From assembly GCA_030147065.1 (NCBI GenBank), contig JASLAP010000159.1, positions 1-6,713 on the forward strand: a stretch of 6,713 nucleotides of DNA, given 5' to 3'. The position numbers were made by a program, and so were the translations under genes. The notes under the pieces were generated by a model. That model had not been told where the DNA came from and ran no database searches. It saw nothing but the letters and a program-made list of their open reading frames with translations. The DNA comes from Pseudonocardia sp. GTDB lineage: Bacteria; Actinomycetota; Actinomycetes; Mycobacteriales; Pseudonocardiaceae. Positions 1 through 5,394 of the stretch are shown here, piece after piece. Every line of letters begins with the position of its first letter. Position 1 is the first letter of the stretch.

Positions 1-1965
1 GGCGATCTTCGCGCGCAGGTCGTCCAGGTCGACGTCGCCGGTCGGGCCGGTGGCCACGACCACCACCCGCATGCCGGCCATCACCGCCGAGGCCGCGTTG
101 GTGCCGTGCGCGCTGGCCGGGATCAGGCAGACGTCGCGGTGGGCCTCACCGCGGCTGCGGTGGTAGGCGGCGATGGCCAGCAGCCCGGCGAACTCGCCCT
201 GGCTGCCCGCGTTGGGCTGCAGCGACACCGCCGCGTACCCGGTCAGCTCGGCCAGCCAGCGCTCCAGGTCGGCGATCAGTTCCAGGGTGCCCGCGGCGTC
301 GGCCGCCGGCGCGAACGGGTGCAGGTCGGCGAAGGCCGGCCAGGTGATCGGCTCCATCTCGGCGGCCGCGTTGAGCTTCATGGTGCACGAGCCCAGCGGG
401 ATCATCGTGCGGTCCAGCGCGAGGTCGGCGTCGGCGAGCCGGCGCAGCCAGCGCATCAGCGCGGTCTCCGAGCGGTGCTCGTGGAAGACCGGGTGGGTCA
501 GGTAGTCGCTGGTCCGGGCCAGGCCCGCCGGCAGCGCGTCGGGGCTGGCCGCGTCCAGCCCGGCGACGTCGTCGGCGGTGACCCCGAACGCCGTCCAGAC
601 CGCGCGCAGGTGCTCGACGACGGTGACCTCGGAGCAGGCGATGCCGACGACGTCGCCGTCCACCCGGCGCAGCGCGATCCCGGCGTCGTGCGCGGCCGCC
701 ACGACCTCGTCGGCCCGCCCGGGCACGCGGGCCTGCACGGTGTCGAAGAACTCGCCGTGCAGCACCTCCACACCCCCGGCGCGCAGCCCCGCGGCCAGGA
801 CCGCGGCCATCCGGTGCGCCCGCCGGGCGATCCGGCGCAGCCCGTCCGGGCCGTGGTAGACCGCGTAGCAGGCGGCCACCACGGCCAGCAGGACCTGCGC
901 GGTGCAGATGTTGGAGGTGGCCTTCTCCCGGCGGATGTGCTGCTCACGGGTCTGCAGCGCGAGCCGCAGGGCGGGGTTGCCGTCGGCGTCGCGGGACATC
1001 CCGACCAGCCGGCCGGGCAGCTGGCGGGCGTGCTTCTGCTGCACCGACAGGTAGGCCGCGTGCGGGCCGCCGAAGCCCAGCGGCACGCCGAAGCGCTGGG
1101 TGGTGCCCAGCGCCGCGTCGGCCCCCAGCTCGCCGGGCGGGGTGAGCAGGGTCAGGGCCAGCAGGTCGGCGGCCACCGCGACCAGCGCGCCGCGCTCGTG
1201 CGCGGCGTCGATCAGCGCCTTCGGGTCGCGGACCGCGCCGGACGCGCCGGGGTAGGACAGCAGCAGCCCGAACAGCTCGCCCTCGGGCAGGCCGGCGGCC
1301 AGGTCGGCGACCACCAGCTCGATGCCCAGCGGCTCGGCCCGGGTGCGCAGCACGTCCAGGGTCTGCGGGAGGGTGTCGGCGTCGACCACGAACCGCGGCG
1401 AGCGGGCCCGCCCGGCCCGGCGCAGCAGGGTCATCGCCTCGGCCGCGGCGGTGGCCTCGTCCAGCAGGGACGCCCCGGCCACCGGCAGCCCGGTCAGGTC
1501 GGCCACCGTGGTCTGGAAGGTCAGCAGCGCCTCCAGCCTGCCCTGGCTGATCTCCGGCTGGTACGGGGTGTAGGCGGTGTACCAGGCCGGGTTCTCCAGC
1601 ACGTGCCGGCGGATCACCGGCGGGGTGGTGGTGCCGGCGTAACCCAGCCCGATCATCGGGACGGTGACGGTGTTGCGGGCGGCCAGCGCGCGCAGCTCGG
1701 CCAGCACCGCGGTCTCCGAGGACGCCGGGGGCAGCGTCCCGGCCACCGGGTCGCGGTCGCGGATGCTGGCCGGCACCGCGGCGTCGGCCAGCTCGTCGAG
1801 TGAGGACACCCCGATCGCGGCGAGCATCCGGTCGAGCTCGGCGGAGCGCGGCCCGATGTGCCGGTCGGCGAACGGGGTGTCGCGCTCGAGGTCGGCGAGC
1901 GACCCGGGCACGGGCGCGGACGGGGAAACGGGGCGGGACTCGGACGGGGAAGGACGGGATGCCAC
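1..1965 (-). CDS. gcvP: Glycine dehydrogenase (decarboxylating), P-protein; N-terminal 655 residues, 3' end outside window
   Basis: This is the PLP-dependent P-protein of the glycine cleavage system. It decarboxylates glycine and passes the aminomethyl group to the lipoyl arm of GcvH in the cytoplasm. The translation shows family motifs in order: DRHIGP (34-39), YTPYQPEISQG (about 132-142), LLDEATAAAEAM (about 167-178), EKATSNICTAQ (347-357), PLGSCTMKLN (about 523-532), then PNAGSQGE and SAHGTNAAS nearer the left edge. The family is about 940-960 residues long, so roughly the first two-thirds is present, and the PLP-binding lysine should lie just outside. The start is GTG at 1965: GGAGG lies 7 nt upstream (1973-1977) and the DRHIGP motif follows at the usual distance. 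A Ser/Pro-rich, probably disordered tail of about 20 residues precedes the conserved part. The gene has its own leader with a glycine riboswitch and is separated from gcvH by three other genes. The reading frame is intact throughout. Confidence 0.97.
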   Translation of the reverse strand, partial: MASRPSPSESRPVSPSAPVPGSLADLERDTPFADRHIGPRSAELDRMLAAIGVSSLDELADAAVPASIRDRDPVAGTLPPASSETAVLAELRALAARNTVTVPMIGLGYAGTTTPPVIRRHVLENPAWYTAYTPYQPEISQGRLEALLTFQTTVADLTGLPVAGASLLDEATAAAEAMTLLRRAGRARSPRFVVDADTLPQTLDVLRTRAEPLGIELVVADLAAGLPEGELFGLLLSYPGASGAVRDPKALIDAAHERGALVAVAADLLALTLLTPPGELGADAALGTTQRFGVPLGFGGPHAAYLSVQQKHARQLPGRLVGMSRDADGNPALRLALQTREQHIRREKATSNICTAQVLLAVVAACYAVYHGPDGLRRIARRAHRMAAVLAAGLRAGGVEVLHGEFFDTVQARVPGRADEVVAAAHDAGIALRRVDGDVVGIACSEVTVVEHLRAVWTAFGVTADDVAGLDAASPDALPAGLARTSDYLTHPVFHEHRSETALMRWLRRLADADLALDRTMIPLGSCTMKLNAAAEMEPITWPAFADLHPFAPAADAAGTLELIADLERWLAELTGYAAVSLQPNAGSQGEFAGLLAIAAYHRSRGEAHRDVCLIPASAHGTNAASAVMAGMRVVVVATGPTGDVDLDDLRAKIA

Positions 1966-1970
1966 GGGGG

Positions 1971-1979
1971 CGCCTCCGG
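1971..1979 (-). promoter_or_regulatory. gcvP Shine-Dalgarno region, predicted to be sequestered
   Basis: On the minus strand this reads CCGGAGGCG, with GGAGG 7 nt before the GTG start of gcvP. It supports GTG 1965 over an in-frame upstream TTG. The nine bases can pair with CGCCUCUGG (2070-2062) in the riboswitch region (nine pairs, one of them G.U), so ribosome access may be controlled by the glycine aptamer. The binding-site role is well supported; the sequestration is inference. Confidence 0.6.
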
Positions 1980-2055
1980 GGTCGGGCAAACAGGGCCGCC
2001 CTCCCCCTCTGTCACGACCGCCCGGTCCACCCACGGACGTCGTCGGTGGCGGCGC

Positions 2056-2160
2056 GGCGCTCCAGAGGCGTCTGGACCGCGCGGTCCTGGGTGCCTGAGA
2101 GGTTCCGGGGAGGATTTGCTCCTTCGGCGCCCGATCGGCGACGACCGGGACTCTCCCGCG
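2056..2160 (-). promoter_or_regulatory. Glycine riboswitch, single aptamer plus 3' ghost-aptamer segment
   Basis: Read on the minus strand, the leader of gcvP carries the hallmark glycine aptamer strings: GGGAGAG (2157-2151), GCCGAAGGAGCAA (around 2129-2117) and CUCUCAGGCACC (about 2101-2090), followed by a distal CCUCUGGAG. Visible helices are P1 (GAGAG with CUCUC), a seven-pair P2 (CCCGGUC with GAUCGGG around a short loop) and P3 (GGAG with CUCC). After the aptamer comes a perfect hairpin GGACCGC/GCGGUCC (2087-2074), then CCAGA/UCUGG around a CGCC loop (2075-2062). This is the usual 3' companion of singlet glycine riboswitches. Only one full aptamer is present. It binds glycine and should tune gcvP expression to the substrate of the encoded enzyme. 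The likely output is translational (see the gcvP Shine-Dalgarno entry), because no U-tract terminator is visible before the start codon. Confidence 0.92.
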
Positions 2161-2183
2161 CGGGATCGTCGACTGCGCCACCG

Positions 2184-2212
2184 ATCCTAGGCCCGCGGCG
2201 GAGGATCATCCA
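2184..2212 (-). promoter_or_regulatory. Probable promoter of the gcvP riboswitch leader
   Basis: The minus strand has TAGGAT (2189-2184), which fits the actinobacterial TANNNT -10 pattern. A poor -35 match, TGGATG (2212-2207), lies 17 nt upstream. Transcription would start near 2177, some 17 nt before the aptamer, giving a leader of about 210 nt. The site sits just after the MerR stop codon, so gcvP can be transcribed independently. Position relative to the aptamer is good evidence; the -35 is weak. Confidence 0.5.
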
Positions 2213-2227
2213 CTCGCGGCGCGCGGG

Positions 2228-2806
2228 TCAGCTGATCGCGCGCCGGGCGCGGCGGCGGGACAGCTCGTCCTCGGGGGCCTCGTCGACGGTGCCGCCGTCG
2301 GCGCGCTCCACCGGGAAGTCCTTGATCGAGCCGCTGATCTCCTTCATCGCCCCGCCGACGGCGATGCCGAACACCCCCTGGCCCCCGCGCAGCAGGTCCA
2401 CGACCTCCTCCGGCGAGGAGCACTCGTAGACCGTGGTGCCGTCGCTGAACAGCGTGATCCCGGCCAGGTCGCGGATGCCGCGCCGGCGCAGGTGCTCGAC
2501 GGCGACCCGGATGTTCTGCAGCGACACCCCGGCGTCCAGCAGCCGCTTGACGACCTTGAGGACCAGCACGTCCTTGAAGGAGTACAGCCGCTGCGACCCG
2601 GACCCGGCGGCGCCGCGGATGGACGGGGCGACCAGCCCCGTGCGGGCCCAGTAGTCGAGCTGGCGGTAGGTGATCCCGACGACCTGGCAGGCGGTGGGCC
2701 CGCGGAAACCGACGAGCTGGTCGGGCAGCCCGTCCAGGCCGGTCCCCAGCAGGGGATCCGGGAACAGCTCACCCTGCTCGGGCGTCACGGGCGGCGGGTT
2801 CTCCAC
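2228..2806 (-). CDS. MerR-family transcriptional regulator, Rv1830 (ResR/McdR) type
   Basis: A 192-residue DNA-binding regulator. The N-terminal winged helix-turn-helix spans about residues 35-80: ACQVVGITYRQLDYWARTGL (39-58) is the recognition region and QRLYSF (72-77) the wing. A helical dimerisation stretch follows (about 80-110), then a C-terminal domain with SDGTTVYEC (121-129) and GGQGVFGIAVGGAM (141-154). There are no clustered cysteines as in metal-sensing MerR proteins. From memory, this sequence closely resembles M. tuberculosis Rv1830, a regulator tied to growth, division and antibiotic resilience, and it occupies the same place after the DUF151 nuclease gene and before gcvP. The start is GTG 2806, with AAGGAG about 4 nt upstream. 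The C-terminal tail is charged and Arg-rich. The effector, if any, is unknown. It should not be named ftsR, which is the separate Rv1828-type paralogue. Confidence 0.93.
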   Translation of the reverse strand: MENPPPVTPEQGELFPDPLLGTGLDGLPDQLVGFRGPTACQVVGITYRQLDYWARTGLVAPSIRGAAGSGSQRLYSFKDVLVLKVVKRLLDAGVSLQNIRVAVEHLRRRGIRDLAGITLFSDGTTVYECSSPEEVVDLLRGGQGVFGIAVGGAMKEISGSIKDFPVERADGGTVDEAPEDELSRRRARRAIS

Positions 2807-2855
2807 CGAGCTCCTTCCACCGGGGTCCGCACACCGGACCCGCTGTCAGGAGCCG

Positions 2856-2884
2856 ACGGTAAGCTCGCTCGCTCAGCCGGTCAA
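2856..2884 (-). promoter_or_regulatory. Housekeeping-type promoter of the MerR gene
   Basis: The minus strand shows TTGACC (2884-2879), a 17-nt spacer, then TACCGT (2861-2856). This is a near-ideal -35/-10 pair for a principal sigma factor in actinobacteria. A transcript starting near 2849 would have a leader of about 43 nt before GTG 2806. The spacer contains GAGC repeated three times in tandem. The spacer is a normal 17 bp, not the 19-20 bp of classical MerR-activated promoters, so activation by DNA unwinding is not expected here. Confidence 0.65.
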
Positions 2885-2953
2885 CGCGGCGCGCCGGACC
2901 GTTCACCCGGTCACGGGCGTGTCCCCTGACCGGCCCTGTACCGCTGGGCGAAG

Positions 2954-3000
2954 CGGGTGTCACCCGGGGCCGACGGGGGTCGACCGGCGGGTGACACCCC
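2954..3000. repeat. Pair of near-identical palindromes forming an 11-bp inverted repeat
   Basis: CGGGTGTCACCCG (2954-2966) is a perfect 13-bp palindrome with a single central base. CGGGTGACACCCC (2988-3000) is the same palindrome with one end mismatch. The copies start 34 bp apart, and GGGTGTCACCC with GGGTGACACCC is a perfect 11-bp inverted repeat across a 23-nt spacer. The pair lies 31 bp after the nuclease stop codon and about 100 bp upstream of the MerR promoter. It could be a terminator-like hairpin for the nuclease transcript (there is no T-tract), a two-site operator, or both. The symmetry is seen directly; the function is inferred. Confidence 0.6.
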
Positions 3001-3031
3001 GCCGGACGGTGCCGGCGGGTGTCCGGGCCCC

Positions 3032-3508
3032 TCAGCTGGGCTGGGCGCCCCGGAAGTCCTCCGGGGAGATCGAGTCCAGGAACTCGCGGAACTTCTCCAC
3101 CTCGTCCTCCTGCTCGTCCGGGATCACCAGACCGGCCTCGGTGAGGACGCTCTCCTCGGCGTGGATCGGCACCCCGATGCGCAGGGCCAGGGCCACCGAG
3201 TCGCTCGGCCGGGCGGAGACCTTGATCCCGCCGTCGAAGACCAGCTCGGCGTAGAAGGTGCCGTCCTGCAGGTCGGTGATGCGGACCTGCTCGAGCCGCC
3301 GGCCCAGCGCGGTGATCACGTCCTTGAGCAGGTCGTGGGTCAACGGACGGGCCGGCTTGACCCCCTGCTGCTCGAGGGCGATGGCGGTGGCCTCCACCGA
3401 GCCGATCCAGATCGGCAGGTAGCGGTCGCCGCTGGTCTCCCGCAACAGGAGGATCGGCTGGTTCGCGGGGAGCTCGACCCGGACACCCACGACGCGCATC
3501 TCGCTCAT
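3032..3508 (-). CDS. DUF151 bifunctional nuclease-domain protein (Rv1829-like)
   Basis: A 158-residue protein of the BFN/DUF151 family. Members of this family, first described in plants, have been reported to have RNase and DNase activity; the bacterial role is poorly defined. Conserved blocks are YLPIWIG (30-36), EATAIALEQQGV (39-50), RPLTHDLL (54-61), DGTFYAELVF (82-91), KVSARPSDSVALALR (96-110) and VEKFREFLDSISPEDF (137-152). It is a few residues shorter than the mycobacterial protein, the difference lying in the acidic linker at about 130-137. The start is ATG 3508, with AGGAGG 7 nt upstream. A GTG two codons earlier overlaps the ribosome-binding region, and an ATG at 3499 would leave too long a spacing. 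The gene lies between garA and the MerR gene. It has its own 176-bp upstream region, so it is probably transcribed separately or by read-through from garA. Confidence 0.93.
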   Translation of the reverse strand: MSEMRVVGVRVELPANQPILLLRETSGDRYLPIWIGSVEATAIALEQQGVKPARPLTHDLLKDVITALGRRLEQVRITDLQDGTFYAELVFDGGIKVSARPSDSVALALRIGVPIHAEESVLTEAGLVIPDEQEDEVEKFREFLDSISPEDFRGAQPS

Positions 3509-3539
3509 GCGCACTCCTCCTCTGACGTCCTGCGTGTCG

Positions 3540-3545
3540 ACGCTA
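3540..3545 (-). promoter_or_regulatory. Tentative -10 element of the nuclease gene
   Basis: TAGCGT on the minus strand fits TANNNT and would give a leader of about 25 nt containing the AGGAGG site. No convincing -35 hexamer is found 16-18 nt upstream, so this is only a candidate. The rest of the 176-nt gap (3509-3684) shows no small gene that I can support. Confidence 0.3.
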
Positions 3546-3659
3546 CACGGCGCACCCGGCCGGCGCCCGCCTCCGCGCGGTCCGGAGACCGACGTCGACG
3601 ACGGCGCCCGACACCCGCGACCGGGTTGCCCGGTACGTACGGTAATCCCCGCACGACCA

Positions 3660-3673
3660 CCGGGGCGGCCCGG
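3660..3673 (-). terminator. Short GC hairpin after garA, possible terminator
   Basis: CCGGG and CCCGG form a perfect 5-bp stem with a 4-nt loop, beginning 11 nt beyond the garA stop codon. There is no T-tract. Actinobacteria often terminate at GC hairpins without one, but in DNA this GC-rich a stem this short can occur by chance. Confidence 0.25.
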
Positions 3674-3684
3674 CCGGATGCCGA

Positions 3685-4125
3685 TCAGCGCTCGCGGGGG
3701 CCGGTCAGGAACACCAGCCGGAACTTGCCGATCTGCACCTCGTCGCCGTTGGCCAGCACGGCGGTGTCCACCGGCTCCCGGTTGACGTAGGTGCCGTTCA
3801 GGCTGCCCACGTCGACGACCACGAACTCGCCGGCGTCGTTGCGGAACTCGGCGTGCCGGCGCGAGACCGTGACGTCGTCGAGGAAGATGTCGCTGTCCGG
3901 GTGGCGGCCGGCGCTGGTCGAGGGCCGGTCGAGCAGGAACCGGGAGCCGGCGTTCGGGCCGCGCTTGACCACCAGCAGGGCGGCCCCGGCCGGCAGCCCG
4001 TCGACGCCGGAGACCGGCTGGTCCTGGGCGGGGGGCTCGAGCTCGGAGAGGAAGTCCGCCCGGAACACCGAGGTGGCTTCCGGGGCACGCTCCGGTGGGA
4101 CACCGGGCCCGTCGTTCGTGGTCAC
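3685..4125 (-). CDS. garA: GarA/OdhI-type FHA-domain metabolic switch protein
   Basis: A 146-residue cytoplasmic regulator. In relatives, unphosphorylated GarA/OdhI binds and inhibits 2-oxoglutarate dehydrogenase (and, in mycobacteria, glutamate enzymes). Phosphorylation of the N-terminal motif by Ser/Thr kinases makes it fold onto its own FHA domain and releases the targets. The N-terminal motif is EATSVFRADFLSEL (16-29). The FHA domain spans about 49-140 with its phosphopeptide-binding residues intact: GRHPDSD (R74), VSRRH (S89, H91) and GSLNGTYVN (N110). Oddly, relatives have two adjacent Thr (ETTS: first the PknG site, second the PknB site), whereas here the first is Ala17 (GCC, 4077-4075), leaving only Thr18. 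The C-terminal tail after TGP is shorter than the mycobacterial one. The start is GTG 4125, with GGAGGAG about 9 nt upstream. It lies between gcvH and the nuclease gene, as in M. tuberculosis. Confidence 0.97.
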   Translation of the reverse strand: MTTNDGPGVPPERAPEATSVFRADFLSELEPPAQDQPVSGVDGLPAGAALLVVKRGPNAGSRFLLDRPSTSAGRHPDSDIFLDDVTVSRRHAEFRNDAGEFVVVDVGSLNGTYVNREPVDTAVLANGDEVQIGKFRLVFLTGPRER

Positions 4126-4218
4126 CTTCGGGTTCTCCTCCTGATGAAAGCGCTGGCTGGACTGTGCAGCGGGTGCCGCGGCGGGCGCGACGCGGACGGT
4201 CTGGTCAACCTACCGCGT

Positions 4219-4239
4219 GGACCCGGGCCGGCCCGGTCC
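4219..4239 (-). terminator. Hairpin after gcvH, likely terminator-like
   Basis: GGACCGGGCC and GGCCCGGGTCC form a nearly perfect stem (one bulged C) with almost no spacer, three bases past the gcvH stop codon. It lacks a T-tract. It probably marks the end of the pgsA-gcvH transcript. The remaining 90 or so bases up to garA hold its ribosome-binding site but no clear -35/-10 pair; TAGGTT at about 4205-4210 (minus strand) is a weak -10 candidate. Confidence 0.45.
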
Positions 4240-4242
4240 CGG

Positions 4243-4638
4243 TCAGCTACCGGTCAGGTCGCGGTAACCGGCCGGGTCGAGCAGGCCGGCCAGCACGTCG
4301 GCCCCGCCGTCGGTCCCCTCGGACAGCCGGACCTCCAGCATCCAGCCGCCCTCGTAGGGACCCGAGTTGACCAGCTCCGGGGTGTCGGCGAGCGCCTCGT
4401 TGACGGCGACGACGGTGCCCGAGACCGGGGCGTAGATGTCCGAGACCGACTTGGTCGACTCGACCTCGCCGACCGCGGACCCCGCCTCGACGGCGTCGCC
4501 GACCGCCGGCAGCTGGACGAACACCACGTCGCCGAGCTGGGACTGGGCGTGGTCGGTGATCCCGATCCGGACCACCCCCTCGCCGAGGTCGCGCACCCAT
4601 TCGTGCGCGTCGGTGTAGCGCAGGTCCTCGGGAATCAC
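4243..4638 (-). CDS. gcvH: Glycine cleavage system H protein (lipoyl carrier)
   Basis: A 131-residue lipoyl-domain protein that carries the aminomethyl intermediate between P-, T- and L-proteins of glycine cleavage. Diagnostic blocks are LRYTDAHEWV (6-15), RIGITDHAQSQLGDVVFVQLP (24-44), GEVESTKSVSDIYAPVSG (57-74) with lipoyl-lysine K63, and ELVNSGPYEGGWML (88-101). The length is typical. The start is GTG 4638, which overlaps the pgsA stop as GTGA (4 nt), the usual sign of translational coupling. There is no good Shine-Dalgarno, but TAGGCT ends 7 nt before the GTG, so a leaderless transcript from inside pgsA is also possible. The same frame stays open far upstream (to 6141 on this strand), but that part is out of frame with pgsA and antisense to the OsmC gene, so it is not coding. 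Confidence 0.96.
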   Translation of the reverse strand: MIPEDLRYTDAHEWVRDLGEGVVRIGITDHAQSQLGDVVFVQLPAVGDAVEAGSAVGEVESTKSVSDIYAPVSGTVVAVNEALADTPELVNSGPYEGGWMLEVRLSEGTDGGADVLAGLLDPAGYRDLTGS

Positions 4639-5306
4639 GGCGCCGAGCCTAGTTCCGGCCCGGTGGGGCCGCGTGCGGGGGTCGGTGTGCCGGAGGGCGG
4701 TGCCGGGGCGGGGGTGCGCAGCGCGCGCACGAACTGGGCCAGGTAGAGCAGTCCGGAGTAGAGGTAGAGCGCCGTCCCCCAGGCCGCGAACGCCAGCCCG
4801 AGCGGCAACGCCACCGGGGCCACCGCGGTGTCGCCCTGCCCGAGCAGCAGCAGCGGGAAGGCGTAGAGCAGCAGGAAGGTGGCGCCCTTGCCGAGGTAGC
4901 TGACCCGGTAGGGGCCGTAGCCGCGGCGGCGCAGCACCGGCAGGGTCGCCGCCAGGACCAAGTCGCGGGCCACCAGCGCGGCCACCGCCCACCACGGCAC
5001 GATCTCGCGGACGCCCAGCGCGATCAGCGCGGCCAGGATGTAGAGCCGGTCCACCGCCGGGTCCAGCAGCGCGCCGAGTCGGCTGTACTGGCCCAACACC
5101 CGGGCCAGCTTGCCGTCGAGCCAGTCGGTGAACCCGCCGACGGCCAGCACCACGACCGCCCAGCCGTCGGCCTCCAGCACGAGCAGCAGGTAGAGCATCA
5201 GCGGCACGCCGGCCAGCCGCAGCAGGCTGAGCAGGTTGGGCACGGTCAGCACCCGGGAGCCGCCCGGCCCGGTCCCGGGTCCCGCGTCCGTCGCCCCGTC
5301 CGCCAC
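4635..5306 (-). CDS. pgsA: CDP-alcohol phosphatidyltransferase, PgsA2 type (PGP synthase or cardiolipin synthase)
   Basis: A 223-residue integral membrane enzyme of anionic phospholipid synthesis. The complete catalytic signature D-x2-D-G-x2-A-R-x8-G-x3-D-x3-D is present: D61, D64, G65, A68, R69, G78, D82 and D86. These aspartates bind the metal and the CDP-diacylglycerol. Hydrophobic segments at about 31-45, 47-60, 88-102, 105-124, 141-156 and 165-193 fit the six-helix fold. Both ends are Gly/Pro-rich and probably disordered. Synteny and the SYLGKGATF motif (136-144) point to the Rv1822 (PgsA2) group, annotated as CDP-diacylglycerol-glycerol-3-phosphate phosphatidyltransferase. Actinobacterial cardiolipin synthases of this same fold exist, so the acceptor cannot be decided from sequence alone. 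The start is GTG 5306. There is no Shine-Dalgarno, but TAGGCT ends exactly 6 nt upstream, which suggests a leaderless transcript. It is the first gene of the minus-strand series and overlaps gcvH by 4 nt. Confidence 0.9.
   Translation of the reverse strand: MADGATDAGPGTGPGGSRVLTVPNLLSLLRLAGVPLMLYLLLVLEADGWAVVVLAVGGFTDWLDGKLARVLGQYSRLGALLDPAVDRLYILAALIALGVREIVPWWAVAALVARDLVLAATLPVLRRRGYGPYRVSYLGKGATFLLLYAFPLLLLGQGDTAVAPVALPLGLAFAAWGTALYLYSGLLYLAQFVRALRTPAPAPPSGTPTPARGPTGPELGSAP
4646..4651 (-). promoter_or_regulatory. Candidate internal -10 element for leaderless gcvH mRNA
   Basis: TAGGCT on the minus strand, 7 nt before the gcvH GTG, lies inside the last codons of pgsA. It forces a CTA leucine codon there, which is rare in DNA this GC-rich. 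The flanking octamer TAGGCTCG is identical to the one before pgsA. No clear -35 is seen. Confidence 0.4.
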
Positions 5307-5312
5307 CCGGCG

Positions 5313-5318
5313 AGCCTA
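5313..5318 (-). promoter_or_regulatory. -10 element for leaderless pgsA mRNA
   Basis: TAGGCT on the minus strand is followed by six bases and then the pgsA GTG, so transcription would begin at the start codon itself. No ribosome-binding site is visible, which agrees. A weak -35-like CTGACC lies about 15 nt upstream. The 88-nt gap to the divergent OsmC gene holds no other obvious element. Confidence 0.5.
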
Positions 5319-5394
5319 ATCGGCCGCCCGCCGGGTCAGGTGCGCGCCGCCCGGGTGGGTGCGCGCGGGCGGTCCAGCAGGCACGATCGCGGCC

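Noticed and set aside
106..1803. A 565-codon open frame on the plus strand opposite gcvP
   Set aside because: It is antisense to a gene with complete P-protein motifs. Its product is dominated by Arg, Gly, Gln and Val with no recognisable domain, typical of a shadow frame in high-GC DNA.
1966..2055. A second (tandem) glycine aptamer between the first aptamer and gcvP
   Set aside because: No second GGGAGAG, GCCGAAGG or CUCUCAGG set is found there. The segment is better explained as ghost-aptamer remnant and expression platform.
2074..2087. Perfect 14-bp palindrome GGACCGCGCGGTCC as a protein operator
   Set aside because: It lies inside the riboswitch and fits its 3' hairpin, which explains the symmetry without a DNA-binding protein.
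2863..2874. Triple GCTC tandem repeat as a phase-variable element
   Set aside because: Three 4-bp units are too few for slippage-based switching, and they lie within a promoter spacer of normal 17-bp length.
3853..4746. Plus-strand 297-codon open frame across garA, gcvH and pgsA
   Set aside because: Spans several well-supported genes on the opposite strand, with no family resemblance and a composition typical of antisense frames.
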